Assembly: GCA_041739225.1 (NCBI GenBank)
Contig: JBGSOG010000024.1
Coordinates: forward strand, 1 to 20,120
Length of the DNA stretch: 20,120 nucleotides
Reading direction: 5' to 3'
Source of the DNA: BOKV01 sp041739225
GTDB taxonomy: Bacteria > Pseudomonadota > Alphaproteobacteria > Rhizobiales > Rhizobiaceae
The notes below the pieces were generated by a model, which did no database searches, was not told the DNA's origin, and saw only the letters and a program-made list of their open reading frames with translations. The position numbers were made by a program, and so were the translations under genes. Positions 1 to 7,110 of this stretch are shown here, in pieces. Within the stretch, counting starts at the first letter, position 1; each line of letters begins with the position of its first letter.

Positions 1-1
1 G

Positions 2-589
2 GCAATCGAACTGTCGAAGCCTTATCCGGAAGGCGCATGGTATGCGTGGCTTGCACTGGGTGCCGGGTTGGCCTTGTTGATTGCTGCCTTGGTTCGCCAC
101 GCCGGCAAGGAGACGCATTCCTTGGTGATTTCGCCGTTTGGTGTGCTTTACACTGACGCCGCCAAACATGTCATTCCGTGGAACGAGATCATCCTGATCG
201 GCAGGGCTGAAGCCACGCATGGATCCGGCAAAAGTCGCACACACGCGCGCAATGCGGTCTTCCTTTGCACGTCAAATGACTACTATCAGGCACGGGTGGC
301 CGACAAAACATTCTTCACGCAGGTGTTCGGCAGCGAATTCTTTGTGAAATCCGGCGACCACATTCGCATTCCGCTCTTTCACCCTTTGATCTCGGCAAAG
401 GCCGATGACATTTGGGCGGCGGTCGAGCCTCGATGGCGGGCCTTCAGTCCGCACGCGAAGGACGCTCCGCAGCAACTGGTTCACGAGAGCTATGCATCCA
501 AAGCTTTTCAAGGGCTGGCACATGAAGCCGGCCGGGGTTTGCGCGGCCTGTTTCCGCAAAAAAAGAATCGCTTTGGCCGCGACGAATGA
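2..589 (+). CDS. Membrane-anchored hypothetical protein, 5' truncated
   Basis: The reading frame is open from the first bases of the window, so the true start lies upstream; a TTG at 68 is an internal codon, not a convincing start. The visible 195 residues begin with a short polar stretch and then one hydrophobic segment (WYAWLALGAGLALLIAALV), a likely membrane helix. After it comes a cytoplasm-like region beginning HSLVISPFGVLYTD, then HVIPWNEIILIG. This pattern of beta strands directly after a membrane helix resembles bacterial PH-like domains in small membrane proteins, but that is an impression from the pattern, not a firm assignment. The C-terminus is basic (FPQKKNRFGRDE). It ends 87 bases before purQ on the same strand. 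I do not recognise a specific family and propose no function. Confidence 0.7.
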   Translation, partial: AIELSKPYPEGAWYAWLALGAGLALLIAALVRHAGKETHSLVISPFGVLYTDAAKHVIPWNEIILIGRAEATHGSGKSRTHARNAVFLCTSNDYYQARVADKTFFTQVFGSEFFVKSGDHIRIPLFHPLISAKADDIWAAVEPRWRAFSPHAKDAPQQLVHESYASKAFQGLAHEAGRGLRGLFPQKKNRFGRDE

Positions 590-676
590 ACCGGGCAAAA
601 ACCCATTGCGCGCTTGACCCGGCAAGGTGGTCAATCTACGCCAAAGACGGACCCGTGAACCCCGGTGATTTGTGCC

Positions 677-1345
677 ATGAAAACTGCCGTCGTTCTGTTG
701 CCCGGCCTCAATCGCGACCGTGACATGATCGCAGCGCTAACGCGCATTGGCGGCAAAGCGCCGGTGACCGCCTGGCAAAGCGATACGGAAATTCCCGCTG
801 TAGACCTCATTGTCATTCCCGGCGGATTCTCCTTTGGCGACTATTTGCGCTGCGGCGCCATTGCAGCTCGAACCCCGGTGATGCGGGCAGTAGCCGATGC
901 TGCAAATAGGGGCGTAAAGGTGCTTGGCGTTTGCAACGGCTTCCAGATCCTTTTGGAGGCCGGTCTGCTGCCCGGCGCATTGATGCGCAATGCCTCGCTC
1001 AAATTCGTTTGCCGCGAAGTGAAACTTGAAGTCATCAATGCTGCAACGCCGTTTACGTCTCGCTACACCGAAGGGCAGATCATCCGCTGCCCGGTCGCCC
1101 ACCATGACGGCAACTACTTCGCCGACCCGCAAACCCTCGACCGGATTGAAGGCGAAGGACGGGTCGCCTTACGCTATGCGGAAGGTACCAAACCCAACGG
1201 CTCCAACAACAACAAAGCAGCGGTGCTGTCGCAAAAAGGCAATGTGATGGGCATGATGCCCCATCCCGAGAACCTGATCGAGACTGCCCATGGCGGCACC
1301 GACGGCCGTCCCCTCTTCGAAAGCGCACTGGAACTTGCCGCATGA
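677..1345 (+). CDS. purQ: Phosphoribosylformylglycinamidine synthase, glutaminase subunit PurQ
   Basis: PurQ is the class I glutamine amidotransferase subunit of FGAM synthase, step four of de novo purine synthesis; it hydrolyses glutamine and passes ammonia to PurL. The 222-residue protein has the nucleophile elbow GVCNGFQ with Cys86 and the PHPE motif with His196 and Glu198, which completes the triad. The early PGLNRDRD and PGGFSFGDYLR motifs are typical of the family. I chose the ATG at 677, giving MKTAVVLLPG, over a GTG at 665 that would add four residues not usual in the family. No strong Shine-Dalgarno precedes either start. Its length is that of the small form that works with separate PurL and PurS. 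PurS often lies just upstream, but the 87-base gap here has no room for it. The stop overlaps the next gene by ATGA. Confidence 0.96.
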   Translation: MKTAVVLLPGLNRDRDMIAALTRIGGKAPVTAWQSDTEIPAVDLIVIPGGFSFGDYLRCGAIAARTPVMRAVADAANRGVKVLGVCNGFQILLEAGLLPGALMRNASLKFVCREVKLEVINAATPFTSRYTEGQIIRCPVAHHDGNYFADPQTLDRIEGEGRVALRYAEGTKPNGSNNNKAAVLSQKGNVMGMMPHPENLIETAHGGTDGRPLFESALELAA

Positions 1346-1740
1346 AAATTGCCCGGATTTTGCCATTTGCTGCGCTAGTCGCGCTATTTGGCTGCCAGCC
1401 AGCCGATACATTGCCTGTGCTCAAGGTCAGTGACCGGGCTGCCGCAGTTTCGCTTTTGCAGCGGGTCAACAACAACGCGCAAGCCTGCTGGGTTAAATCG
1501 AAAGACGCCGACTTCAAGGCGTATCGCGTCATTCCCGAACTCGATACGAGGGTCGGAAAACCGCGCATTCTGGTGGTCGAGGCCAAGTCTGCACAGGGAC
1601 TGCCAAAACTGGTCATCGAAGCTGAAGGTAAACCGGTCCGCATTGCAGCCTATGGGCCGCTGGCGCAAAGCACGCTGTCAGCTCGCATAAAGTCGGATGT
1701 TGACCGCTGGGCCTCCGGCGGCAAGGGTTGCAAGGGTTAG
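1342..1740 (+). CDS. Small predicted lipoprotein between purQ and purL
   Basis: A 132-residue protein with a short signal peptide ending in a lipobox-like LFGC; Cys18 would be the lipidated residue. Two more cysteines (Cys49 and Cys130) could form a disulfide in the periplasm. The rest is a short alpha/beta-looking domain with no motif I recognise. The ATG start overlaps the purQ stop (ATGA at 1342-1345), which implies translational coupling, and purL begins six bases after its stop. It is therefore almost certainly cotranscribed with the purine genes although nothing in it suggests a purine enzyme. I recall small hypothetical genes at this place in related bacteria but cannot verify that here. 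Function unknown. Confidence 0.85.
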   Translation: MKIARILPFAALVALFGCQPADTLPVLKVSDRAAAVSLLQRVNNNAQACWVKSKDADFKAYRVIPELDTRVGKPRILVVEAKSAQGLPKLVIEAEGKPVRIAAYGPLAQSTLSARIKSDVDRWASGGKGCKG

Positions 1741-1746
1741 GCAAAA

Positions 1747-3966
1747 ATGACCATCCCCAATGACATCGCAATCACGCCGGAACTGGTGGCTGCCCACGGC
1801 CTCAAGCCGGATGAGTACCAGCGCATTCTTGATCTCATCGGCCGCGAGCCGCGTTTCACCGAACTTGGCATCTTCTCGGCTATGTGGAACGAGCATTGTT
1901 CGTACAAATCCTCGAAGAAATGGTTGCGCACGCTGCCAACCACCGGGCCAAGGGTAATCCAGGGACCGGGGGAAAACGCAGGCGTAGTCGACATTGGCGA
2001 TGGCGAGTGTGTGGTTTTCAAGATGGAAAGCCACAATCACCCTTCGTACATCGAGCCATACCAAGGCGCGGCAACTGGTGTCGGCGGTATTTTGCGCGAC
2101 GTGTTCACCATGGGTGCGCGTCCGGTAGCGGCGATGAACGCCCTTCGTTTTGGTGAGCCGGACCATCCCAAAACCCGCCATCTTGTCTCCGGTGTGGTTG
2201 CAGGCGTCGATGGCTACGGCAATGCCTTTGGCGTTCCGGTGGTCGGCGGCGAGGTCAATTTTGATCCGGCATACAATGGCAACATTCTGGTCAATGCCTT
2301 TGCCGCAGGCATTGCCCGCACCGATGCGATTTTCCTGTCGCAGGCCAAGGGTGTCGGCCTGCCGGTAGTGTATCTCGGCGCCAAGACCGGACGCGACGGG
2401 GTCGGCGGCGCGACCATGGCTTCGGCCGAATTTGACGACAAGATCGACGAAAAACGCCCGACGGTTCAGGTCGGCGATCCCTTCACCGAAAAATGCCTGC
2501 TGGAAGCCTGTCTGGAGCTGATGGCATCTGGCGCGGTTATTGCCATTCAGGACATGGGAGCGGCTGGCCTGACCTGCTCTGCCGTGGAAATGGGCGCCAA
2601 GGGCGATCTTGGCATCTTGCTCGACCTCGACAAGGTTCCAGTGCGCGAAGAGCGCATGAGCGCTTATGAAATGATGCTCTCGGAAAGCCAGGAGCGCATG
2701 CTCATGGTGCTGAAACCTGAGAAAGAGGCAGAGGCAGAGGCAATTTTCCGCAAATGGGGCCTCGACTTTGCAGTGGTTGGCAAAACCACCGACGATCTGC
2801 GCTTTCGTGTGATGCATCAGGGTGAGGAAGTTGCCAATCTGCCCATCAAGGATCTGGGCGATGCCGCCCCGGAATATGACCGCCCGTGGACCGAACCAAC
2901 CCCGCCTGCGCCTTTTTCGGCGGCAAAACCCGCCTGTGACCCGGCTGAGGATTTGCTTGCACTGCTTGCATCGCCTGACTTGTGTTCGCGCCGATGGGTC
3001 TACGAGCAGTATGACACGCTGATTCAGGGCAATTCGCTGCAATTGCCCGGCGGCGACGCCGGTGTCGTGCGCGTTGACGGACACCCCACCAAGGCGCTGG
3101 CATTTTCCTGCGACGTCAACCCGCGCTACTGTGAAGCCAATCCATACGAAGGCGGCAAGCAGGCCATCGCCGAATGCTGGCGCAATCTCACCGCCACAGG
3201 CGCTGAGCCGCTGGCAGCAACCGACAACCTCAATTTTGGCAATCCCGAACGCCCGCACATCATGGGGCAATTGGTGTCGGCAATCAGGGGCATTGGCGAA
3301 GCCTGCCGGGCGCTCGATTTCCCCATCGTTTCGGGCAATGTGTCACTTTACAACGAGACCAACGGCAAGGGCATCTTGCCCACGCCCGCCATCGGCGGTG
3401 TCGGCCTGATCGACGACTGGGCCAAAATGGCCCGAATCCGCTTTGCCCGTGAGGGTGAGTGCATTTTGCTGGTCGGTGCACCGGATCAATGGGGTACCCA
3501 TTTGGGCCAGTCTGCATGGTTGCGCGATTTGCACGGGCGGCGCGAAGGCCCCTGCCCGCCGGTCGATCTGGCACATGAGCGACGGACGGGCGACTTCGTG
3601 CGCTGTCTCATCCGTTCAGGCAGAGCGACGGCAGTCCACGACTGTTCGGACGGCGGCCTTGCCGTTGCACTCGCCGAAATGGCAGTGGCATCCGGGATCG
3701 GCGCCAAGGTCAACGAGCTCAACGGCATTCCCCTTGCCGAGCAGTTTTTTGGTTAAGACCAGGGCCGTTATGTCGTTTCCATCGCGCGCGACGACCTTGA
3801 GGAGGTTCAGAACGACGCATTCGAGGCGGGAATATTTGCGCCCTGGATCGGCACTACCGGCGGCAATGCGTTGAAACTTGGTGAAAGCCGCGCCATCTTG
3901 GTGGAAGAATTGCGGTTCGCACATGAATCATGGTTTCCTCAATTCATGGATGGCGAAAAACGCTGA
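1747..3966 (+). pseudogene. purL: FGAM synthase subunit PurL, interrupted by an in-frame TAA
   Basis: PurL is the ATP-dependent synthetase subunit of FGAM synthase, converting FGAR to FGAM with ammonia from PurQ. The N-terminal WNEHCSYKSSK motif (His50), the following ESHNHPSYIEPYQGAATGVG segment with its Mg-binding acidic residue, and the two repeated AIRS-type halves are all present. The frame stops at TAA, 3754-3756, after 669 residues, but the same frame then continues for 69 sense codons (DQGRYVVSIARDD onward to GEKR) to TGA at 3964-3966. The joined length of 739 codons matches the usual size of small PurL. The expected local sequence is FGEDQGRYVV, so TAA stands where GAA (Glu670) is expected, a single G-to-T change. 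No other lesion is visible. It may be a base-calling error, a real nonsense allele or an early pseudogene. A truncated product would lack the end of the last AIRS C-terminal domain. Confidence 0.9.
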
Positions 3967-3985
3967 ATCTTCAAGGAGCGATCAA

Positions 3986-4219
3986 ATGGCCATGTCTGCC
4001 GGCGACATCGAAAAAATGATCCGTGACGCCATTCCGGATGCAAAAGTGACAATTCGCGATTTGGCCGGCGACGGCGACCACTATGCAGCTGAAGTCGTTG
4101 CCGAAAGCTTTCGTGGCAAATCGCGGGTTCAACAGCACCAATTGGTCTACAATGCCCTCAAGGGCAACATGGGCGGCGTATTGCATGCCCTTGCCCTGCA
4201 AACCAGCATTCCGGAATAG
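3986..4219 (+). CDS. bolA: BolA/IbaG family protein
   Basis: A 77-residue BolA-like protein. The family partners monothiol CGFS glutaredoxins, forming [2Fe-2S]-bridged heterodimers involved in iron-sulfur trafficking or iron sensing; the CGFS glutaredoxin gene lies just downstream, which fits. Visible signatures are the DHYAAEVVAESFRGKS stretch and the following helix with RVQQHQLVYNAL, whose conserved histidine is His51. The length is that of the short BolA type. The start ATG at 3986 is set by AAGGAG at 3973-3978, seven bases upstream; an in-frame upstream extension into the end of purL lacks such a site. It starts 20 bases after the full-length purL stop and is followed after three bases by a tiny membrane ORF. 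Confidence 0.93.
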   Translation: MAMSAGDIEKMIRDAIPDAKVTIRDLAGDGDHYAAEVVAESFRGKSRVQQHQLVYNALKGNMGGVLHALALQTSIPE

Positions 4220-4222
4220 CCC

Positions 4223-4354
4223 GTGGTCACCAAGCGCCTCAAGGACCTGCCGCCGACCTTTGCCAGCCCGTTTTGGCGCGACCGGTTTTTCTGGATTTTT
4301 GCCGGAACCTGCGCATTCTGGGTGATCGTGCTTTGGCTGGTCTTTTTTCGTTGA
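4223..4354 (+). CDS. 43-residue predicted single-pass membrane protein between bolA and grxD
   Basis: A short frame starting with GTG three bases after the bolA stop and ending in TGA. The protein starts (M)VTKRLKDLPPTFASPFWRD and continues with an aromatic-rich hydrophobic stretch of about 20 residues containing FFWIFAG and FWVIVLWLVFF, ending in a single Arg. The positive N-terminal part followed by a strongly hydrophobic helix is what a small inner-membrane protein looks like, with the N-terminus probably cytoplasmic. A weak CCGGAA precedes the GTG; tight spacing suggests coupling to bolA translation. The uninterrupted hydrophobicity and lack of a competing gene argue that it is real, but its shortness and non-ATG start leave doubt. 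I do not recognise the family. Confidence 0.55.
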   Translation: MVTKRLKDLPPTFASPFWRDRFFWIFAGTCAFWVIVLWLVFFR

Positions 4355-4438
4355 AGCACGCCCTCTTTAAATTTGCCTGCCAAAACGATATGTCATGATC
4401 ATACCGGCCTTGAACCGGCTTTTTTCAGGAGAAACACC

Positions 4439-4774
4439 ATGTCTGCCGCAAATGCCTTCATTAAAAACGAAGTGAAGTCCAACCCGGTCGTCCTGTTCAT
4501 GAAGGGCACCCCGGATTTCCCGCAATGCGGGTTCTCCGGTCAAGTCGTTCAGATCCTCGATCACCTCGGCGTCGACTACAAGGGCATCAACGTGTTGGCC
4601 GATGCCGACATTCGCCAAGGCATCAAGGATTATTCCAACTGGCCAACCATCCCGCAGCTTTACATCAAGGGCGAGTTTGTTGGCGGCTGCGACATCATTC
4701 GCGAAATGTTCCAGGCCGGTGAATTGCAGCAAATGATGACCGACAAAGGCGTGGCGGGAAAAACCAGCGCCTGA
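4439..4774 (+). CDS. grxD: Monothiol glutaredoxin, Grx4 type (CGFS)
   Basis: A 111-residue monothiol glutaredoxin with the diagnostic PQCGFS active site; Cys30 is the [2Fe-2S]/glutathione ligand. VVLFMKGTPDFPQCGFS, the cis-Pro region WPTIPQLYIKGEFVGGCDII and the GG loop for glutathione binding are all intact. Such proteins carry or transfer [2Fe-2S] clusters and pair with BolA proteins, and a bolA gene is two genes upstream. The ATG at 4439 follows AGGAG at 4427-4431 by seven bases, which decides the start against a longer in-frame extension. The gene closes the purine/bolA/grx series and is followed by a strong bidirectional terminator. Confidence 0.96.
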   Translation: MSAANAFIKNEVKSNPVVLFMKGTPDFPQCGFSGQVVQILDHLGVDYKGINVLADADIRQGIKDYSNWPTIPQLYIKGEFVGGCDIIREMFQAGELQQMMTDKGVAGKTSA

Positions 4775-4799
4775 ACAGTCTTTCTTTTTGCGCAAACAA

Positions 4800-4836
4800 A
4801 AACCCCGGAAAGCATGGCTTTCCGGGGTTTGTTTTT
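4800..4836. terminator. Bidirectional Rho-independent terminator between grxD and the OmpA-family gene
   Basis: Two perfect 14-base arms, AAACCCCGGAAAGC and GCTTTCCGGGGTTT, enclose a three-base loop (ATG). The right side continues with a GTTTTT tract for the + strand, and the left side has an A-rich run (ACAAAAA) that becomes a T-run for the - strand. It lies 25 bases after the grxD stop and 16 bases from the stop of the converging OmpA-family gene, so it should end transcription from both sides. Confidence 0.93.
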
Positions 4837-4852
4837 GTCTTGAAATCAGTGA

Positions 4853-6769
4853 TCAGTTTGCGTCGGACTGCAGGATGGTCGAGATGTTGCGGACCGTCAC
4901 ACGGCGGTTTGCCTGTTCATCGCCCGGCGTCTGAACCTTGAGATAGGCTTCGCCATATCCCTGAACCACCAGGTTTTCTGCAGGAACACCGTAGGCCTCT
5001 GACAAGATGCGTGCGACTGTTTCCGCGCGCCGGTCAGAAAGCGTCAGGTTGGCCAAATCCGGTCCAACAGCATCGGTATGGCCTTCGATCAGGAACACTC
5101 CAGCCGGGTTCTCGGCAATGACGTCAAGCATGCCACCCGCAATGTCACCAAGCAGTCGTACTTGCGATTCGGTGACGAACGCACTGCCGGATGCAAAGAC
5201 GATGGTGTCGAGATCTACGCGCCGCACCAGAGCACGGACCTGGCTGTTCTCGCGAATGTCGCGCAGGCTGTAGCGCTGTGGCGCTTCAAATACTGGTTCA
5301 GCCTGGAAGGTATCGTAGAACAATCCACGGTCGGCACGCCGGGCCGAAACGACATAGCGCTCCTGCGGGATTTCCACACGATACTTCGGCAACACGACGC
5401 GCTGCACCGGACGGCGGATTTCTTCCTCGCGGGTATCAAACAGCACGATCCGATCGCCATTGCGGGTGATTTTTTCGCGGCGCAAAACCGTGCCCCCGGC
5501 ATCACGGACAGTGATGATCTGGCTGCCGTTTTCACGGGTAATGATTTCACGGACCAGGCCGCCGCGCAGCCGCTCATACTCGACTGTGTTCTCGTCATTG
5601 CGGAACAGTGCCGAATCATCCTTGCGCACGAAATAACGGCCATCCCGCTCGACAACGAGCCTGTCGCCTTCGTCAGCGGCAATGGTGCCGCCCAGCAACG
5701 GAATGGTCGCACCAATGATCACACCAACGGCGGCAGCTCCCAGCAACTCGTCGCGATTCTCGCGTGACTTTTCACGGCGGCGCTTGTCGGCCTTCTTGAG
5801 CGATTCACGGTCTGCCTTGGACATGTCATCGGAAACAACAGCAGGAGCTTCCTTTTCAGCCTGCTTGATGACTTCTGCGGCTGGCTTGTCAATCACGATG
5901 TCTTTAGGCTTTTCGGCTTCCGACGAAACCTTGGCTGGCTCTTTGGCTTCCTCGACTGCCTGCTTCTGCGCTTCAGGGGTCACGGTTTCGGTGGCAACAG
6001 GAGCCGTGGTTTCGCCGGCCGGCTTTGCCTGTTCAACCGGCTGTTCGGTCGGCTGAACCAGCGGTTGTTCGGCAGGCTTGGCTTCTTCGACAGCCTTCGG
6101 CTCGTCGGTCTTTGCTTCACCGTCCTTTGGCTTGCGATCCTTCTTCTTCGGCTTTTCAGCGTCTACCTGGGCTGGCTGCTCGGTTGCGGGCTGTGTTGCG
6201 GCAGGCTGTTCGCTTGCTTTCTGGCTCTCAGCCGCCTTCGCGGCCTCGTCAGCAGCAGCTTTCTCCGCTTCGGCTTGCTTGCGGGCCGCTTCATCTGCCT
6301 CGGCCTGTGCCTTGCCGGCAGCATCCTGCGCTGCCTTGTCAGCTTCAGCCTGTGCTTGTGCGGCCTTGTCAGCTTCCGCCTGAGCCTGTGCGGCCTGGTC
6401 TGCCGCTGCCTTGTCAGCCTCAGCCTGCCTGCGGGCGGCTTCATCGGCTTCCGCCTGCTGGCGTGCAGCGGCATCCTGTGCGGCCTTCTCGGCCTCGGCC
6501 TGCGCCTGAGCAGCTTTGTCGGCTTCAGCTTGCGCCTGAGCCGCCTGGTCGGCCTCTGCCTGGGCACGGGCAGCAGCGTCAGCATCTGCCTGCGCACGAG
6601 CCGCTTCTTCCTCGGCCTTCTTGCGCAGGAGTTCTTCTTCCGTCGGCGCAGGATCACTTTGCGCCAGCAAGAAAGGAACTTCTGTCACCTGCGCGAAAAC
6701 AGGCGCGGGTACGGAAAGCAGGGCGAGCAACGCAATGGCGCTGACACCGATGGAGAGCCGTTTGTTCAT
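4853..6769 (-). CDS. OmpA-family protein with Ala-rich repeat spacer
   Basis: A 638-residue exported protein. Residues 1-26 are a signal peptide (cleavage near VFA-Q). Residues 45-180 are an Ala/Glu/Gln/Lys-rich heptad-like region, a probable coiled coil or rod, built on AEADKAAQAQ-type units with a 50-residue tandem duplication (81-130 and 131-180). Residues 181-300 are Pro/Lys/Glu-rich and probably disordered. A glycine-rich hydrophobic stretch lies near 342-362, then a beta-rich segment with RDGRYFVRKDD. The C-terminal part, about 520-628, is an OmpA-like peptidoglycan-binding domain with IEGHTDAVG (Asp566) and LSDRRAETV (Arg580), the residues that hold diaminopimelate. ATG follows AAGGG by seven bases. 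It probably links the outer envelope to the cell wall. No beta-barrel domain is evident, so it is not classical OmpA. Confidence 0.92.
   Translation of the reverse strand: MNKRLSIGVSAIALLALLSVPAPVFAQVTEVPFLLAQSDPAPTEEELLRKKAEEEAARAQADADAAARAQAEADQAAQAQAEADKAAQAQAEAEKAAQDAAARQQAEADEAARRQAEADKAAADQAAQAQAEADKAAQAQAEADKAAQDAAGKAQAEADEAARKQAEAEKAAADEAAKAAESQKASEQPAATQPATEQPAQVDAEKPKKKDRKPKDGEAKTDEPKAVEEAKPAEQPLVQPTEQPVEQAKPAGETTAPVATETVTPEAQKQAVEEAKEPAKVSSEAEKPKDIVIDKPAAEVIKQAEKEAPAVVSDDMSKADRESLKKADKRRREKSRENRDELLGAAAVGVIIGATIPLLGGTIAADEGDRLVVERDGRYFVRKDDSALFRNDENTVEYERLRGGLVREIITRENGSQIITVRDAGGTVLRREKITRNGDRIVLFDTREEEIRRPVQRVVLPKYRVEIPQERYVVSARRADRGLFYDTFQAEPVFEAPQRYSLRDIRENSQVRALVRRVDLDTIVFASGSAFVTESQVRLLGDIAGGMLDVIAENPAGVFLIEGHTDAVGPDLANLTLSDRRAETVARILSEAYGVPAENLVVQGYGEAYLKVQTPGDEQANRRVTVRNISTILQSDAN
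6230..6529 (-). repeat. Two tandem 150-bp coding units in the OmpA-family gene
   Basis: Two adjacent units, 6380-6529 and 6230-6379, encode residues 81-130 and 131-180 of the OmpA-family protein. By eye, 41 of 50 residues are the same, including the order of 10- and 15-residue submotifs. Shorter AEAD(K/E/Q)AA units of 10 residues repeat within each. This is a coding minisatellite able to change length in frame. Confidence 0.85.
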
Positions 6770-7110
6770 GGAAAAACCCTTTGTGATATGTTTGAATGCA
6801 TTGGTATTTCAATGCCCTTGGATTGAAGCGAAAATGAGAATGCGCTCCCCGGCATGAACCTGGTGTGAACCCGCAGTTGTGCAGCGTTCAGCAGCCCGCC
6901 GGGGTTTGGCCCCTGATCGGCCACCGCAGCGCCGCAATTGGATGGGAGGGGTTTTGCAGTCTCGCCGTTTGCTGCTAGAATGGTCGGGTATTACACACTG
7001 CCTGAAGCAGGGTTATCCCCGACTTTGCGAAAAGGCGTAGAGTTTGTTCTCCGTTAACGCTTCTTTGGTGGAGTGGTTCGGCAAACAGTGAAACAGCCCG
7101 GCGGGAGCGC
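6770..7110. other. Divergent intergenic region
   Basis: This 341-base gap separates two genes transcribed away from each other, so it should hold both promoters. On the + side a promoter candidate is seen at 6953-6981. On the - side, next to the OmpA-family start, the visible elements are the AAGGG ribosome site and a small hairpin (GCATTG at 6798-6803, CAATGC at 6810-6815) that would lie in its leader. The stretch 6841-6950 is GC-rich with no reading frame I would call a gene. Confidence 0.6.
6953..6981 (+). promoter_or_regulatory. Candidate sigma70-type promoter for the papain-like lipoprotein gene
   Basis: TTTGCA at 6953-6958 and TAGAAT at 6976-6981 are 17 bases apart; the -10 box matches five of six consensus positions. 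A start near 6988 would give a leader of about 120 bases before the ATG at 7111. This is pattern matching only. Confidence 0.35.

Noticed and set aside
665..676. GTG at 665 as the purQ start
   Set aside because: It would add only four non-family residues, and the ATG at 677 gives the standard PurQ N-terminus.
1678..3270. Long open frame (530 codons) on the - strand opposite purL
   Set aside because: It is antisense to a well-recognised enzyme, has no recognisable domains, and arises from the codon bias of the real gene.
3754..3756. Programmed recoding of the purL TAA
   Set aside because: TAA has no known amino-acid insertion system in these bacteria, no slippery sequence or recoding signal is evident, and the frame does not change; an error or nonsense mutation is simpler.
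6065..6826. Leu/Cys/Gly-rich open frame on the + strand through the OmpA spacer, resembling a membrane protein
   Set aside because: It is the complement of the Ala-rich repeat region; the apparent hydrophobicity comes from reading GCC/CAG-type codons backwards.
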